Positions 38,089 through 47,996 are shown, numbered from the stretch's first letter. The stretch is 64,000 nucleotides of DNA from Paeniglutamicibacter sulfureus (GCF_030512175.1 NZ_JAULBL010000002.1:2664149-2728148); one strand, 5' to 3'. Made by a program: numbers and translations. The notes: generated by a model not told the origin, from the sequence alone.

Positions 38089-38340
38089 TTGCTCGCGGTC
38101 GAAACGACCGCGCGGCGCCTGAATCCCAACGAAACAGCCGCCAACTCGGGGATCCAAAAGCTCGTTGATGCGGGAGCGCTCAAATTCGGTGGGCGCGGGA
38201 AACCCGTTCAAGCGTGGAGCGCCGCCGACGCCGTAGACGAGGCAGAGGGCCTCGTGCAGCGCATCGGCGAATATCGCGAGGACCTGTTGATGCCCAATGC
38301 GCGGGCCCATCTGTCCAAACGCGGGCTGCCGGGTTCCTGA
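38089..38340 (+). pseudogene. C-terminal fragment resembling a Fic-family protein winged helix
   Basis: 83 codons from TTG 38089, with a stop in frame at 38065. ARRLNPNETAANSGIQKLVDAGALKF reads like the C-terminal winged helix of Fic/DUF4172-type proteins, followed by GKPVQAWSAADAVDEAEGLVQRI. No HPFxxGNGR Fic motif is present upstream in any frame. It is probably a remnant. A short stand-alone DNA-binding protein cannot be excluded. Confidence 0.4.
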
Positions 38341-38364
38341 GGCCGGCATTCAGCCCCTCTACTA

Positions 38365-38388
38365 CTTGTCGACAAGCCGGGCTAGCAT
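38365..38388 (+). promoter_or_regulatory. Palindromic operator and -10 of the AhpD-like gene
   Basis: Perfect 12-bp palindrome CTTGTCGACAAG (38365-38376), then TAGCAT (38383-38388), only six nt before the ATG at 38395. If TAGCAT is the -10 element the mRNA would be leaderless, and a repressor on the palindrome would block the promoter. Confidence 0.45.
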
Positions 38389-38394
38389 CTAGTC

Positions 38395-38847
38395 ATGGAA
38401 CCCAGGGTTAATCTCAGCAAGTCCGATCCTGCTGCGTATGCGGCGCTGCTCGCCATGAACAAGGCCGCCAGCGATTCCGCCGATGCCGCGGGAATCGATC
38501 CCAGGCTTCGCGAGCTGCTCAAGGTGCGGGCCTCGCAAATCAATGGCTGCACCTATTGCCTGCGCATGCATACCCGCGACGCCCTGAAACTCGGCGAGAG
38601 CACGGACCGCCTCGCCTTGGTCTCAGCGTGGGCCGACTCCGAATACTTCACGGCGGTGGAACGCGCGGCCTTGGCATTGTGCGAGTCCATCACCTTGGTC
38701 TCGGTGGACCACGTCCCGCATGGGGTGTACACCATGGCCAGGGCGGTGCTTTCCGACGAACAGATCTCTGCGGTCGCCTGGCTGAGCGCGGCGATCAACA
38801 TGTTCAACCGGGTTGCGATCACGTCCCGCTACCCGGTCAAGCCCTAG
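38395..38847 (+). CDS. AhpD-like carboxymuconolactone decarboxylase family protein
   Basis: 150 aa. The CxxC peroxidase motif is present as [11 protein letters not shown] (Cys52, Cys55, His59), preceded by [14 protein letters not shown]. The rest matches the all-helical AhpD fold ([17 protein letters not shown]). Likely an alkylhydroperoxidase-type thiol oxidoreductase of the cytoplasm. No ribosome site precedes the ATG, consistent with a leaderless transcript. It converges with the response regulator, overlapping by 4 nt. Confidence 0.92.
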   Translation: MEPRVNLSKSDPAAYAALLAMNKAASDSADAAGIDPRLRELLKVRASQINGCTYCLRMHTRDALKLGESTDRLALVSAWADSEYFTAVERAALALCESITLVSVDHVPHGVYTMARAVLSDEQISAVAWLSAAINMFNRVAITSRYPVKP

Positions 38848-39494
38848 GTGCGTCCCTGCGCCTGCAGGTAGGCGATGACCGCCAGGACCCTGCGGTGGTC
38901 CTGCGCGGCCATGGGCAGCTCGAGCTTGGCCAGGATGTTGCCCACATGTGTCTCCACGGTGCGTTCGGTCAGCCACAGGCGCTGGGCAATGCCCAGGTTG
39001 GTGCGCCCCTCGGCCATCAGCGCCAGCACCTCGCGCTCGCGCAGGGTCAGGGATTCCACGGTGCGGTTCGTGCGTGCCGCGCCGATGAGTTCGAGAACCA
39101 GTTCCGGATCCAGGGCGCTTCCACCCTCCCGCACCCGGCGCAGGGTGTCCAGGAATTCATTCACGTCCAGCACCCGGTCCTTGAGCAGGTAGGCAAAATA
39201 TCCACCGGGGACCAACCGTGCAGTGTGTTTGGTTTCGATGCGCTGGGACAGCAGCACAATGCCAAGCCGGGGAAACTCGCCGCGCAGCACCACGGCGGCG
39301 CGCGCGCCGTCGTCGCTGAGATCCGGCGGCATGCGCACATCGCAGATCAAGACGTCGGGTCCCAGGGCCCTTGTTTGCAACACTGCCGCCTCGGCATCGC
39401 CGACGGCCGCGAGCACCTCGTGCCCGGCATCCACCAGCAGGTTCGCAAGCCCCTGGCGAAAGAGCGCGGAGTCCTCGGCAATCACCAGCCGCAT
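38844..39494 (-). CDS. NarL/FixJ-type response regulator
   Basis: 216 aa from ATG 39494 ([16 protein letters not shown]). The receiver domain has the acidic pocket (EDS) and phospho-acceptor Asp52 (LICDVRMPP). The C-terminal LuxR-type HTH is [22 protein letters not shown]...[16 protein letters not shown]. It overlaps the end of the histidine kinase gene by 13 nt, so the two are co-translated. Target genes are unknown. The divergent membrane protein next to the kinase is a candidate. Confidence 0.95.
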   Translation of the reverse strand: MRLVIAEDSALFRQGLANLLVDAGHEVLAAVGDAEAAVLQTRALGPDVLICDVRMPPDLSDDGARAAVVLRGEFPRLGIVLLSQRIETKHTARLVPGGYFAYLLKDRVLDVNEFLDTLRRVREGGSALDPELVLELIGAARTNRTVESLTLREREVLALMAEGRTNLGIAQRLWLTERTVETHVGNILAKLELPMAAQDHRRVLAVIAYLQAQGRT

Positions 39495-41446
39495 GGCAGC
39501 ACCGCCTCGATGGTGGTGCCGCAACCGCTCTCGCTGCTGACAACCAATTTTCCGCCCAACGCGTTGACCCTGTCGTCCAGCCCGGCAAGTCCTCCACCCG
39601 GGGTGCTCCGGGCTCCGCCGCGGCCATCATCACTGACATACAGCCTGATGGCCTGCCCCTCCGACCCCAGTCGCACGGTGATGCGCTGCGCCGCGGCATG
39701 CTTGTTCGCATTGTGCACCGCCTCCGCGGCCACGAAGTAGGCCGTCGCGCCAACAACCTCCGGCACATCGGCCAGGTGCCCGTCAATGTGCAGCGACACG
39801 GGGGTCGGGGACCTGCCGCTGAGTTGGCGAAGTGCGGTCTCGAGCCCCTCGTCCAGGGCGCTGGGCCTGATGCCGTGGGCAATCTGCCGCAATTCGGCCA
39901 CCGCGGTGGAAAGCTCGGCGACCGCGGCGTCAAGCTGGGCGGCAAGTGCCCGGGCATCGGCCGGCAGGCGCCGCTGCATGAGCCGAAGTCCCATGCCCAG
40001 GGCAACCAGCCGTTGCTGCGCACCGTCGTGCAGGTCTCGCTCGAGGCGCTTGCGTTCGCCGAGCGAGGCCAAGAGCAGGCGCGTGCGGCTGGCATCAACT
40101 TCGGCCAGCGCCCCGGAAAGTTCAACCTGCTGCCGCCCCACCTCCAGCATCAGCGCCAGCGCCCTGGTGGCCTCGGCGTTGAACACCCGGCCGCGCCCCG
40201 GACCCGGAATGAGGATCCCGGAGACCTTCCCGGACAGGGCCACGGGTATCCCGGAGTCCGCCCCAAGCCGGGAACCGCTCGCATCGCAAAAACCGTCGCC
40301 GGACGAGAGGGCATAGCCGATCCGCAGCTGGGGGTCGGCGGTGGCGGCGCGCAGGATCCCCTCGAGGTCCGCAGGCCGTGCCGCATGGGTGAAGACCCGG
40401 TTTTCAAACGCCTTCAGGGTCTCGACGAGGCGCTCGTGCTCGGCGTAGACCAGGCGGCCGATCAGGCGTTGGATGCGTGGCCGCAGCGCCATCAGGACCA
40501 CTGTCCCCGCGGCGGTGCCGGCCACGACCAGTGCCATGGCCGGACGGGACCCAGTCCCGGGCCACCACATCAGCAGCACGGCCAAGGCCACGACGGCACC
40601 GAGCACCGCACCCACGCCCATCGCCGAGACCAGCACGCGCCCGGCGTCAAAGAGGTCCTCGTGCAGAATCGCCAGGCCGATGGCAGCGGGGATGAACAGG
40701 TACATGGCCGCCAGCCCGAGCATCACGATGGATTCGTTGCGGTTCACCAGGTAGCCGGCCCAGCACAGTAGCAGGGTTGCGGGAATGCCGGTCCCGGCCA
40801 GCGCCAGCCAGCGGATCTGGTTTCTTTCGGCGGGATCGGCCCGCCTGAATCGCCTGCCTAGGTCTACGACGCTGAGCACCAGGAGGGCCAGAAAGCCCGG
40901 CAACAGGGCGACGGCGGCAATGTCTGCACCGGGCACCGAACCCAGCCCCCGGTGCTGCTGCTGAAATGGATCTCCATAGGGTGCGGGGCTCAAGGCCGCC
41001 AAGACCCCGAAGGCCGCGGCGACTGCCGCAAGCCCGGCAGCCAGTCGCCGGGCGGACCGATCACCCAGGATTCCAGAGGGAAACACCAGGAGCATCAGCG
41101 CCCACGGCAGGTAGAGCAGCATCCAGGCACCCTGGGCCAAGGAGATCCACAGGCCGTTCACCGGGAGGGCACTGGATGCTTTCGCGGCCGCGAGATAGGT
41201 GTCGGTGCAGCCCACGGCGAGGATCACCAGCCCTGCGCAACCCAGGAGCGCGCCCACGCCCTGGCGCGGCAGGCGACGGGTGATGAGGTGCCCCAAGACG
41301 AGCGCGGGCAGGGACATGAAGATGCAGAGCCCCAGCCAACGTGCGGCGGGCGCATCCACGCCGGAAGTCAGCGCCCATGCCGCCAACGACAACGACACCG
41401 CCGCCAGCGGAAGCACTGCAATCGAAACCGCGCGGGCCCATGCCAT
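39482..41446 (-). CDS. Sensor histidine kinase, HisKA_3 type
   Basis: 654 aa from ATG 41446 ([18 protein letters not shown]). The frame extends 16 codons more without support. The N-terminal half has about eight hydrophobic segments, a large membrane sensor. A cytoplasmic linker leads to the dimerisation box [20 protein letters not shown] (His near 473) and the ATPase N-box [11 protein letters not shown] and G-box [22 protein letters not shown]. It phosphorylates the coupled response regulator. The ligand is unknown. Confidence 0.93.
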   Translation of the reverse strand: MAWARAVSIAVLPLAAVSLSLAAWALTSGVDAPAARWLGLCIFMSLPALVLGHLITRRLPRQGVGALLGCAGLVILAVGCTDTYLAAAKASSALPVNGLWISLAQGAWMLLYLPWALMLLVFPSGILGDRSARRLAAGLAAVAAAFGVLAALSPAPYGDPFQQQHRGLGSVPGADIAAVALLPGFLALLVLSVVDLGRRFRRADPAERNQIRWLALAGTGIPATLLLCWAGYLVNRNESIVMLGLAAMYLFIPAAIGLAILHEDLFDAGRVLVSAMGVGAVLGAVVALAVLLMWWPGTGSRPAMALVVAGTAAGTVVLMALRPRIQRLIGRLVYAEHERLVETLKAFENRVFTHAARPADLEGILRAATADPQLRIGYALSSGDGFCDASGSRLGADSGIPVALSGKVSGILIPGPGRGRVFNAEATRALALMLEVGRQQVELSGALAEVDASRTRLLLASLGERKRLERDLHDGAQQRLVALGMGLRLMQRRLPADARALAAQLDAAVAELSTAVAELRQIAHGIRPSALDEGLETALRQLSGRSPTPVSLHIDGHLADVPEVVGATAYFVAAEAVHNANKHAAAQRITVRLGSEGQAIRLYVSDDGRGGARSTPGGGLAGLDDRVNALGGKLVVSSESGCGTTIEAVLPCGW

Positions 41447-41600
41447 GGGCACAGCATAAGCCCGGATCCATGGTTGGGCCCTCCGTGCCAGCACCGAGGT
41501 TTTTCAGGTGCCCTCCACGATTCGTGCTGCGCCGCATCCGCCCATGCTGGGGTTGTGGCTGACGAACCCATCGCCGCCCCCTATCAAGGAAGGCAAGACC

Positions 41601-42341
41601 ATGACACGGATGAACGAGGTGCGCGCCGAGTCTTCGTCGCTGGCTGCGGCGCGGGACATGCGCACCTTTTGGCGGATCGCCGCCGCCCTGGTCATTACGC
41701 TCGGCCCGCTGGGAATCCTCGTGATCCGAGCCATCATGCCGTACTGGACCACCGATGCCCCGGCGTCGGTGGTGGCCCAGTCCCTGGCCCATGGGTCGAC
41801 GTTGGACTTCATGGTGTGGTCCGGACTCTTCTTCGCCCCGGCATTGCTGTTGGGCGTTGTGGCGATCGCATATGTGGCCAGGCGGGGATCGCCTGCCTTG
41901 GCCACCATTGGCGGCGCGCTCACGTTTGTTGGATGGAGCATGGGTGCGACCACGGTCAACATGGACTACTTGGTCTCGCAATTGGGTGCCAGCGGTTTCG
42001 GCCAACCGAGCATTACCGCGATCGGTGTCGCACTCCAAGACAGCACTTTCGCGGCCGTGGGAGGAATCATCTGGCTCATTGGACACATCGGGGGCATGGT
42101 GCTGATTGGCATTGCGCTGGGGCGGGCCGGAATCATCAAATGGTGGGCGGCCATTGCCCTGATGGTCTCCCAACCGTTCCATTTCATTGCGGCAGTGGTG
42201 ATTCCCAGCAGGCTGCTTGACGTGACGCTAGGCTGGGGCCTGACGACCGTGGCGAGTTTCATGGTGAGCCTGGCCGTCCTGCGCATGGGCAACGGCGAAT
42301 GGGACCTGCCGCCCAGCAAGCGGGTTACCGGCCGACACTAA
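41601..42341 (+). CDS. Multi-pass membrane protein, unrecognised family
   Basis: 246 aa from ATG 41601 with AGGAAGG upstream. About six or seven hydrophobic segments (IAAALVITLGPLGILVI, LFFAPALLLGVVAIAYV, IIWLIGHIGGMVLIGIAL, and others). There is no known motif. It is divergent from the histidine kinase with 154 bp between, a common position for the target of a two-component system. Function unknown. Confidence 0.75.
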   Translation: MTRMNEVRAESSSLAAARDMRTFWRIAAALVITLGPLGILVIRAIMPYWTTDAPASVVAQSLAHGSTLDFMVWSGLFFAPALLLGVVAIAYVARRGSPALATIGGALTFVGWSMGATTVNMDYLVSQLGASGFGQPSITAIGVALQDSTFAAVGGIIWLIGHIGGMVLIGIALGRAGIIKWWAAIALMVSQPFHFIAAVVIPSRLLDVTLGWGLTTVASFMVSLAVLRMGNGEWDLPPSKRVTGRH

Positions 42342-42504
42342 GTTGGACGCGAAATTGACGGATCGCCCCGGCCTTCACCGTCCTGGTGGGGAATCGGGGC
42401 CTTCCTATTGCTGCGGCTCGTTCCTGCGAAACCGCAGTTCCCGCTCCGTCCCTCGAAGAACCCGCAACAAGGGCCTGACCGGCAATTTGCTGCCGGTTGA
42501 GTGG

Positions 42505-42882
42505 CTATCCGTTCGGCCGCTGCGGCAGGTATTGCACCGCCCACTTGTTCCCGTCCGGATCGGCAAAGTGAACGAAATGCCCCCACGGCTGGATGTCGAT
42601 GTCGCTGACATCCACGCCGTTGGCCTTGAGCTGGTCGTGGGCGACCTGGATGTCGCTGACCACCATCTGCAGGCTGGGTGCGGTCCCGGGCGCCGCATCG
42701 CTCAGTCCCTCGCCAATGGTGATCGAGCAGGCTGACCCCGGCGGGGTCAGCTGGACGAAGCGGATCGACTCGGTGGGCCGCTCGTCGTAGTCGGCGTTGA
42801 ACCCGACCTTGTTCACGTAAAAATCCTTGGCGCGGTCCACATCGGACACGGGGACAAACACAAGCTCCAGTTTCCAATCCAT
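42505..42882 (-). CDS. VOC family (glyoxalase/bleomycin-resistance-like) protein
   Basis: 125 aa from ATG 42882 (MDWKLELVFVPVSDVDRAKDFYV). Two beta-alpha-beta-beta-beta modules are evident, the second ending FVHFADPDGNKWAVQYLPQ. Metal-ligand positions are only partly conserved, so it may be a binding or dioxygenase-like member. Downstream (42342-42504) I see only a weak hairpin, 42365-42400. Confidence 0.9.
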   Translation of the reverse strand: MDWKLELVFVPVSDVDRAKDFYVNKVGFNADYDERPTESIRFVQLTPPGSACSITIGEGLSDAAPGTAPSLQMVVSDIQVAHDQLKANGVDVSDIDIQPWGHFVHFADPDGNKWAVQYLPQRPNG

Positions 42883-43035
42883 GCTGCACACGCTAACGCC
42901 GCCACGAAACCCGTGTAAAGGGGTTGTGGGACTCACCGAACCCGTGCGCGGCGAAGCACTCGATGGCAACGTCGCGCAACCGGGCCCATTGGGTCAGATC
43001 CTCGCTGCCCGGTTGTATGGCACGCCTGGCTGCGT

Positions 43036-43075
43036 TATGAATAGATGTGTAAAGTGTGAATAAATAGAATTCATA
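43036..43075 (+). promoter_or_regulatory. AT-rich promoter region with inverted repeat before the ATPase gene
   Basis: TATGAAT (43036-43042) and ATTCATA (43069-43075) flank an AT-rich stretch containing TAAATAGAAT, a plausible -10. It is the most AT-rich segment between 41 and 52 kb. A ribosome site GGAG follows at 43089-43095. Confidence 0.35.
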
Positions 43076-43098
43076 CCATTTCACCGGCAGGAGATCCG

Positions 43099-44208
43099 AT
43101 GCCAAGCTTGCAAAACCCGTTCCGGCCGACCTTCGGCAGGACTCCCCCGGAGCTGATTGACCGAAACGACACCTTGGAAGAGTTCGAATACGGTCTGCGC
43201 ATCCGATCCGGCGTCCTGGGTTTGCTGAGCATCATCACCGGGGCCCGCGGCGTGGGGAAGACCGTCATGCTCAACGAGGCGCAGGGGCTGGCGCAGGAGC
43301 AGGGCTGGGCCGTCATCTCCGAGACTTCCACCGCAGGCTTCCTGGCAAGGATCGCAGACTCCGCACTCCTCATCGATGAGGAATTGGGTGACGGCCCGCC
43401 ACCCAGGAAAATTCTTGCGTTCTCGGCCGCCGGCTTCGGGGTCACCACGCAGCTTCCCCGGGAGCGCCAGGTCGAGTTCCGCAATCTCGGTGCGAAGCTC
43501 TTGCATCGCCTGGATGAAAATGGCACCGGGCTGTTGATCACGCTGGATGAAATCCAGGACGCCGACCGCAGTGAATTGCTGCAGCTGGCCGCCGTCATCC
43601 AGCACTGGGTGCGGGACGGGCTGCCCATCAGCTTCGTTTGCGCCGGCCTGCCGGCTGCGATCTCCGACATCCTCAACGAAGGCGTGGCGACCTTCCTTCG
43701 CAGGGCCGACAAGATCGACCTGCACTCCGTCGAGGTTCGGGATGTCAGGGATTCCTACGCGCGGCAATTCTCGGCGGCCGGGATCCGGTTTCCCGACGGG
43801 TTCCTGGAAGAGGCGGCCGAGGCGAGCTTCGGCTACCCGTTCCTCATCCAGCTGATCGGCTACTTCCTGTGGAAGGAAGCCGAACGGGGTGGGGGCGCGG
43901 TTGACCGGGAATCAGCGGACAAGGCAGTTGCCGCGGCCCTGAAGCGAAACATCCGCATGGTTGTCGGCCCGGCCATCTCCAAGGCCTCCGACCGGGACAT
44001 GGACTATCTCCGGGCGATGTCCCGCGACAACGGCCCGTCCAGCACCGCCGCGGTGGCCCAGCGCATGAAGGCCTCGCTGCAATTGGCCGCCAACTACCGC
44101 GCCCGCCTCATTGAGGCCGGGCTGATCGAACCGGCCGGACGCGGCGAAGTCAGGTACTCGATTCCTGGATTGCGCGAACACCTGCGCAACGGGGAACGTC
44201 TCGGCTAA
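43099..44208 (+). CDS. AAA/STAND-like ATPase, orphan
   Basis: 369 aa. Walker A is GARGVGKT at 48-55 and Walker B LLITLDEIQD near 145-153, followed by a sensor-like stretch (ISFVCAGLPAAI). The C-terminal third resembles a winged helix (MKASLQLAANYRARLIEAGLIEPAGRGEVRYSIPGLREHL). The layout is like AAA_16 or archaeal-type P-loop ATPases that couple NTP hydrolysis to DNA or protein partners. No partner gene is adjacent. It converges with dnaE2. Function unknown. Confidence 0.85.
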   Translation: MPSLQNPFRPTFGRTPPELIDRNDTLEEFEYGLRIRSGVLGLLSIITGARGVGKTVMLNEAQGLAQEQGWAVISETSTAGFLARIADSALLIDEELGDGPPPRKILAFSAAGFGVTTQLPRERQVEFRNLGAKLLHRLDENGTGLLITLDEIQDADRSELLQLAAVIQHWVRDGLPISFVCAGLPAAISDILNEGVATFLRRADKIDLHSVEVRDVRDSYARQFSAAGIRFPDGFLEEAAEASFGYPFLIQLIGYFLWKEAERGGGAVDRESADKAVAAALKRNIRMVVGPAISKASDRDMDYLRAMSRDNGPSSTAAVAQRMKASLQLAANYRARLIEAGLIEPAGRGEVRYSIPGLREHLRNGERLG

Positions 44209-44226
44209 CCAATAACCCCGGCGCAA

Positions 44227-47200
44227 TCAGGCACCCAGATAGCCGCGGGTGTCCAGGTCCTCGGCGGCCATGCGTTGGGCCAACGACATCCCGGTGTGCT
44301 TCACGGCAGGCCCGGCGGCGGAGGACCCGAAGTCCTCGTTGCGCGCCCTGGCGGGGTCGGCCAGGTAGCCCGGAGCCGGCAGCGTGCCCTTTTCCGACAG
44401 GTCCCAGGCATCGAGCGCCTGCAGGCTGATGCCGCGGGGCCCGGTGCGGCGGGTGAGCCCGTGGATCAGCAGCAGCCGGGTGGAGAAGAGCAGCGGGCCG
44501 CAACGCCGCTGGGCCTCGTGGAAGAACGTTGCATCGACGCAGCCGGTGCCGTCGTCCACCGAGATGAACACGACCCGTCGCCCGCCGCGCATCGGCGGGG
44601 TCTGCGTGGCCACCCGCACCCCGGCCACCAGGACCTCGGTGCCGTTGCGCATGCCCAGCAGGTCCTGCGCGCGCGAGACGCCCAGGGAGTCCAGCAGCGG
44701 GGCGTGGGATTCCATCAGGTGCGCACTGACATCGATGGACATCAGGTCCAGCTCGGTGCGCACCACCTCGCCCAAGGGCGTGTGCGCCGCCCCGATCGCC
44801 ATGTTGGAAAGCTCCACGTCCCCCAGCGGCAGGGCAAGCTGCCCGGGAATCGGCCGGTAGCGCTGCGGCAGGGTCTTTCCCGGTCCGGCACGCAGGTGCT
44901 CAACCAGGTCGGCACGGTTCCCGCGCCCGACATCGGCCTGCAGCGAATCGAAGGCGCCCAGCGCGGCAAAGTGGTTCAGCGAGGTGCGGGTGAGCCCGGA
45001 GCGGGCCCGCACGTCGGCGATCGAGTCGTAGGGCTGTCCGGCCGCCACCCGGGAAACCTCGCGTTCGGAGACCCCGCGGATCCCGCGCAGGGAGATCCTG
45101 ATGCCGAATCGTCCCGGGGGCGCCGCCCCCACGGCCCGCGGCACCACCGGCAGCGCCGCCGGAGGCAGCAGCCCGTCGAGCCTTTCCACCTTGTAGCCGG
45201 GCGCGGAGCGGTTGATGTCCAGCGGCAGGATTTCGATGCCCATGCGCCGGGCCTCGGCCACCAGCAGGCGCTTGGGGTACATGCCGGGGTCGTGTTCCCA
45301 GATGCCGGCCAGGAAGGCCTCGGGGTGGTGGGCCTTGAGCCAGGCCGAGTGGTAGGTGGGCACGGCGAAGGCCGCCCCGTGGGCCTTGCAGAACCCGAAG
45401 GACCCGAAGGCCGCCAGCGTGTGCCAGACCTCGTCGATGACTTCCAGGGAATAGCCGCGCCCCAGGGCCCGGGAGCGGAAGAGGGACTCCACCGCCGGCT
45501 CCGCCTTCGGGTTGCCCAGCAGCCTGCGGTAGACATCGGCCTTGGCCAGCCCGCAGCCGGTCATCACGTGGAAGATCCGCAGCACCTGTTCGTGGAAGAC
45601 GGTGACCCCGTGGGTCTCGGCGAGCGCGGGTGCCAAATCCGGGTGGGGGTATTTTTCGGGTGCGAATCCGTGGCGGTTTTCCAGGTAGGGCTTGACCATG
45701 TTGGATTTCATGGGTCCGGGGCGGAAGAGGGAGATGTCGATGATGAGGTCGTTGAATTCCCTGGGCGCGAGCTTGCCGATGAGTTCGCGCTGTCCGGGTG
45801 ATTCGATCTGGAAGCAGCCCAGGGTGTGGGTGGAGCGGATGAGTTCGAAGGTGGGTTCGTCGTCCAGTGGGACCAGGGCGAGGTCGATGGCGCCGTTGGG
45901 CAGGATGTAGTCGGGGATTTCCCCGGGCTTGGCTCCCTGGTGTCCCCCCGCCTTGGCGACTGCCTGTGCGTCGGGGTGGAGGCGCTGGATTTCCTCCAGG
46001 GCGTAGGTGATGGCCGATTGCATGCGCACCCCCAGCACGTCGAGCTTGAGCATGCCCATGGGGTCCATGTCGTGCTTGTCGAATTGGCTCATGGGCAGCC
46101 CGATCCCGCTGGGTTCCACGGGGGTTCGTTCGAGCAGGTGCGCGTCGGAGAGGATGACCCCGCAGGGGTGCATGGAGATGTGGCGGGGCAGCCTGTCGAG
46201 GCGTTCGGTGAGGTCCACGAGCAGGTCGAGCTGTTTTTCGGTGCCGAGGCGGTCGGCGAAGGGGGCGAGTTCGGGTTTTTCCTCCAGGGCTTCGCGGAAG
46301 GACGAGGCGGAGAAGCGCCAGAGCTGCTTGGCGATCACGTCGATGTCTTCCTCCTCCATGCCAAGGGCCTGGCCGGCGTCGCGTACAGCCCCCCTGGCGC
46401 GGTAGCCGTTTTGCATGCTCATGAGGCTGACGCGTCGGTGCCCGAAGCGGTCGAAGATCTTTTGGTAGATGTTGTGGCGTTGGGCGGATTCGACGTCGAT
46501 GTCGATGTCGGGCAGGGTGGCGCGGTCGCGGGAGAGGAAGCGTTCGAAGAGCAGGTCGTGGGCCAGGGGGTTCACCTGGCTGATGCCGATGAGGTAGTTG
46601 ACCAGTGAGGAGGCGCCGGACCCTCGGGCGGCGGAGCGTATCCCCATCCCGGTGATCATGGAGCTGACTTCCGCGACGGTGAGGAAGTAGGGGGCGAAGC
46701 CGAGGTCGGAGATGGTGGACAGTTCGGCCTGGAGTCGGTGGCGCAGCGCGGGGTCGTTGGCATCGGCGGGGAGCAGCCGGGTGATTCCGGCTTCCGCGCG
46801 GGCGGCGAGTTCGCTGTCGGGTTCGGCGGTGATGCCGATGATGTGTGCCTCGGGGACCACGGGGATTCCCCATCCGGTGTCGGGGACCGGGTCGATCCGT
46901 GCCCAGTCGGCGAGCGCGGCGGTGTTGCGCAGCAGGGTGGCAGCCAGGGTGGAGTCGGAGGCGTAGCGGGCGATTTCGGTGGCGAGGTGGTGCATGTGCC
47001 CGGCGGGCTTGAGCCAGCCCTGCCCGTTGGGTTGGATGTCGTTGAGGGTTTCCAGGGAGCTCAGCGCCCGCGCGGAGTCCAGGACGTCGGCGGTTGCAGC
47101 CCCGTCGGGGTCCGTGTAACGCACGGCGTTGGTGAGGATGGGGGCGATGTCAGCGGAGGCGGCGCAGCGCAGCATGCGGATGGCGTGTGCGGTGCTGAGC

Positions 47201-47799
47201 CTGTCCCCTGGGTTGTTCAGGTGGGTGGTGATCTCCACCCGCAGTGCCTCGGGTCCCAGCAGGCTGCGCCAGGTGTGCAGGGCGGTGCGTGCCTGGGAGT
47301 AGTGGCGGTGTCCGGTGGCCAGGCCGATGTCGGAGCCCGGCCCCAGCAGGATGGTCAGCAGCACCTCCCCCTGCGGGCCCAGTGCATGGGTGGCCAGTTC
47401 CTCGCGGGTGATGCCGATGTGGCCTTGGGGCGCAGCCGTGGCCGGGGCTTTTTGGTGTGCTGCGGTGACCAGGCGGCAGAGTGCCGCGTACCCTGCGCCG
47501 TTGTCATGCCCCCTGGCCAGGGCGACGATGCGTCCGGCCGTGCGCATGGGCAGGGGCTTGCCGTGGGCGGCCCGGGGCGGTGCGGGTTCAAGGATGGCAA
47601 GGTCCACCCCGAGGATGGGGTCGATTCCGTGCTCGATGCAGGCCTTGAGGTGCTTGACGCTTCCGTAGAGTCCGTCGCGGTCGGTGATGGCCAGGGCGTC
47701 CGCCCCGTCGGCGAGCGCCGCGGCGACAAGGTTCTCGGGCCAGGAAACCCCGTAGTGTGCGCTGAAGGCCGAGGCGACGTGCAGGTGGGTGAAGCCCAT
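44227..47799 (-). CDS. dnaE2: Error-prone DNA polymerase III alpha subunit DnaE2 (ImuC)
   Basis: 1190 aa from ATG 47799 (MGFTHLHVASAFSAHYGVSWPENL), with AGGAGG ten nt upstream. The PHP domain at the N-terminus has HLHVASAFSAHYG in place of canonical metal ligands, as in DnaE2. The polymerase core has PDIDIDVES near 427 (catalytic Asp residues), GSGASSLVNYL and RPGPMKSNMV. A C-terminal OB fold follows. DnaE2 performs damage-induced mutagenic lesion bypass, usually with ImuA' and ImuB, which are absent from this window. A LexA box lies 132 nt upstream. Confidence 0.95.
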   Translation of the reverse strand: MGFTHLHVASAFSAHYGVSWPENLVAAALADGADALAITDRDGLYGSVKHLKACIEHGIDPILGVDLAILEPAPPRAAHGKPLPMRTAGRIVALARGHDNGAGYAALCRLVTAAHQKAPATAAPQGHIGITREELATHALGPQGEVLLTILLGPGSDIGLATGHRHYSQARTALHTWRSLLGPEALRVEITTHLNNPGDRLSTAHAIRMLRCAASADIAPILTNAVRYTDPDGAATADVLDSARALSSLETLNDIQPNGQGWLKPAGHMHHLATEIARYASDSTLAATLLRNTAALADWARIDPVPDTGWGIPVVPEAHIIGITAEPDSELAARAEAGITRLLPADANDPALRHRLQAELSTISDLGFAPYFLTVAEVSSMITGMGIRSAARGSGASSLVNYLIGISQVNPLAHDLLFERFLSRDRATLPDIDIDVESAQRHNIYQKIFDRFGHRRVSLMSMQNGYRARGAVRDAGQALGMEEEDIDVIAKQLWRFSASSFREALEEKPELAPFADRLGTEKQLDLLVDLTERLDRLPRHISMHPCGVILSDAHLLERTPVEPSGIGLPMSQFDKHDMDPMGMLKLDVLGVRMQSAITYALEEIQRLHPDAQAVAKAGGHQGAKPGEIPDYILPNGAIDLALVPLDDEPTFELIRSTHTLGCFQIESPGQRELIGKLAPREFNDLIIDISLFRPGPMKSNMVKPYLENRHGFAPEKYPHPDLAPALAETHGVTVFHEQVLRIFHVMTGCGLAKADVYRRLLGNPKAEPAVESLFRSRALGRGYSLEVIDEVWHTLAAFGSFGFCKAHGAAFAVPTYHSAWLKAHHPEAFLAGIWEHDPGMYPKRLLVAEARRMGIEILPLDINRSAPGYKVERLDGLLPPAALPVVPRAVGAAPPGRFGIRISLRGIRGVSEREVSRVAAGQPYDSIADVRARSGLTRTSLNHFAALGAFDSLQADVGRGNRADLVEHLRAGPGKTLPQRYRPIPGQLALPLGDVELSNMAIGAAHTPLGEVVRTELDLMSIDVSAHLMESHAPLLDSLGVSRAQDLLGMRNGTEVLVAGVRVATQTPPMRGGRRVVFISVDDGTGCVDATFFHEAQRRCGPLLFSTRLLLIHGLTRRTGPRGISLQALDAWDLSEKGTLPAPGYLADPARARNEDFGSSAAGPAVKHTGMSLAQRMAAEDLDTRGYLGA

Positions 47800-47930
47800 G
47801 CCGGTGTGCCCTCCTTGCCTGTTCCCGCTCCTCCACCTTTGTTCCATGCGCCCCGAGAGGGGGCCTGGCTGTGTTTGGGCTTGGGGTCCGGGTGGGCACC
47901 GCGCCCGCTGGAGGGATGACACCATCATAT

Positions 47931-47946
47931 TAGAACGTGTGTTCGA
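47931..47946 (-). promoter_or_regulatory. LexA (SOS) box of dnaE2
   Basis: On the minus strand TCGAACACACGTTCTA fits the actinobacterial LexA consensus TCGAAC-N4-GTTCGA with one change. It is 132 nt upstream of the dnaE2 ATG and no other gene lies between, so dnaE2 is very likely induced by DNA damage. Confidence 0.85.
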
Positions 47947-47996
47947 TTCAAGTCCCGGAACGACCCCACTGCGCAATCACGGTGGACAGGCAACCA

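Noticed and set aside
44275-47919. Several long plus-strand ORFs opposite dnaE2
   Set aside because: Shadows of DnaE2, which covers the whole interval with intact polymerase motifs.
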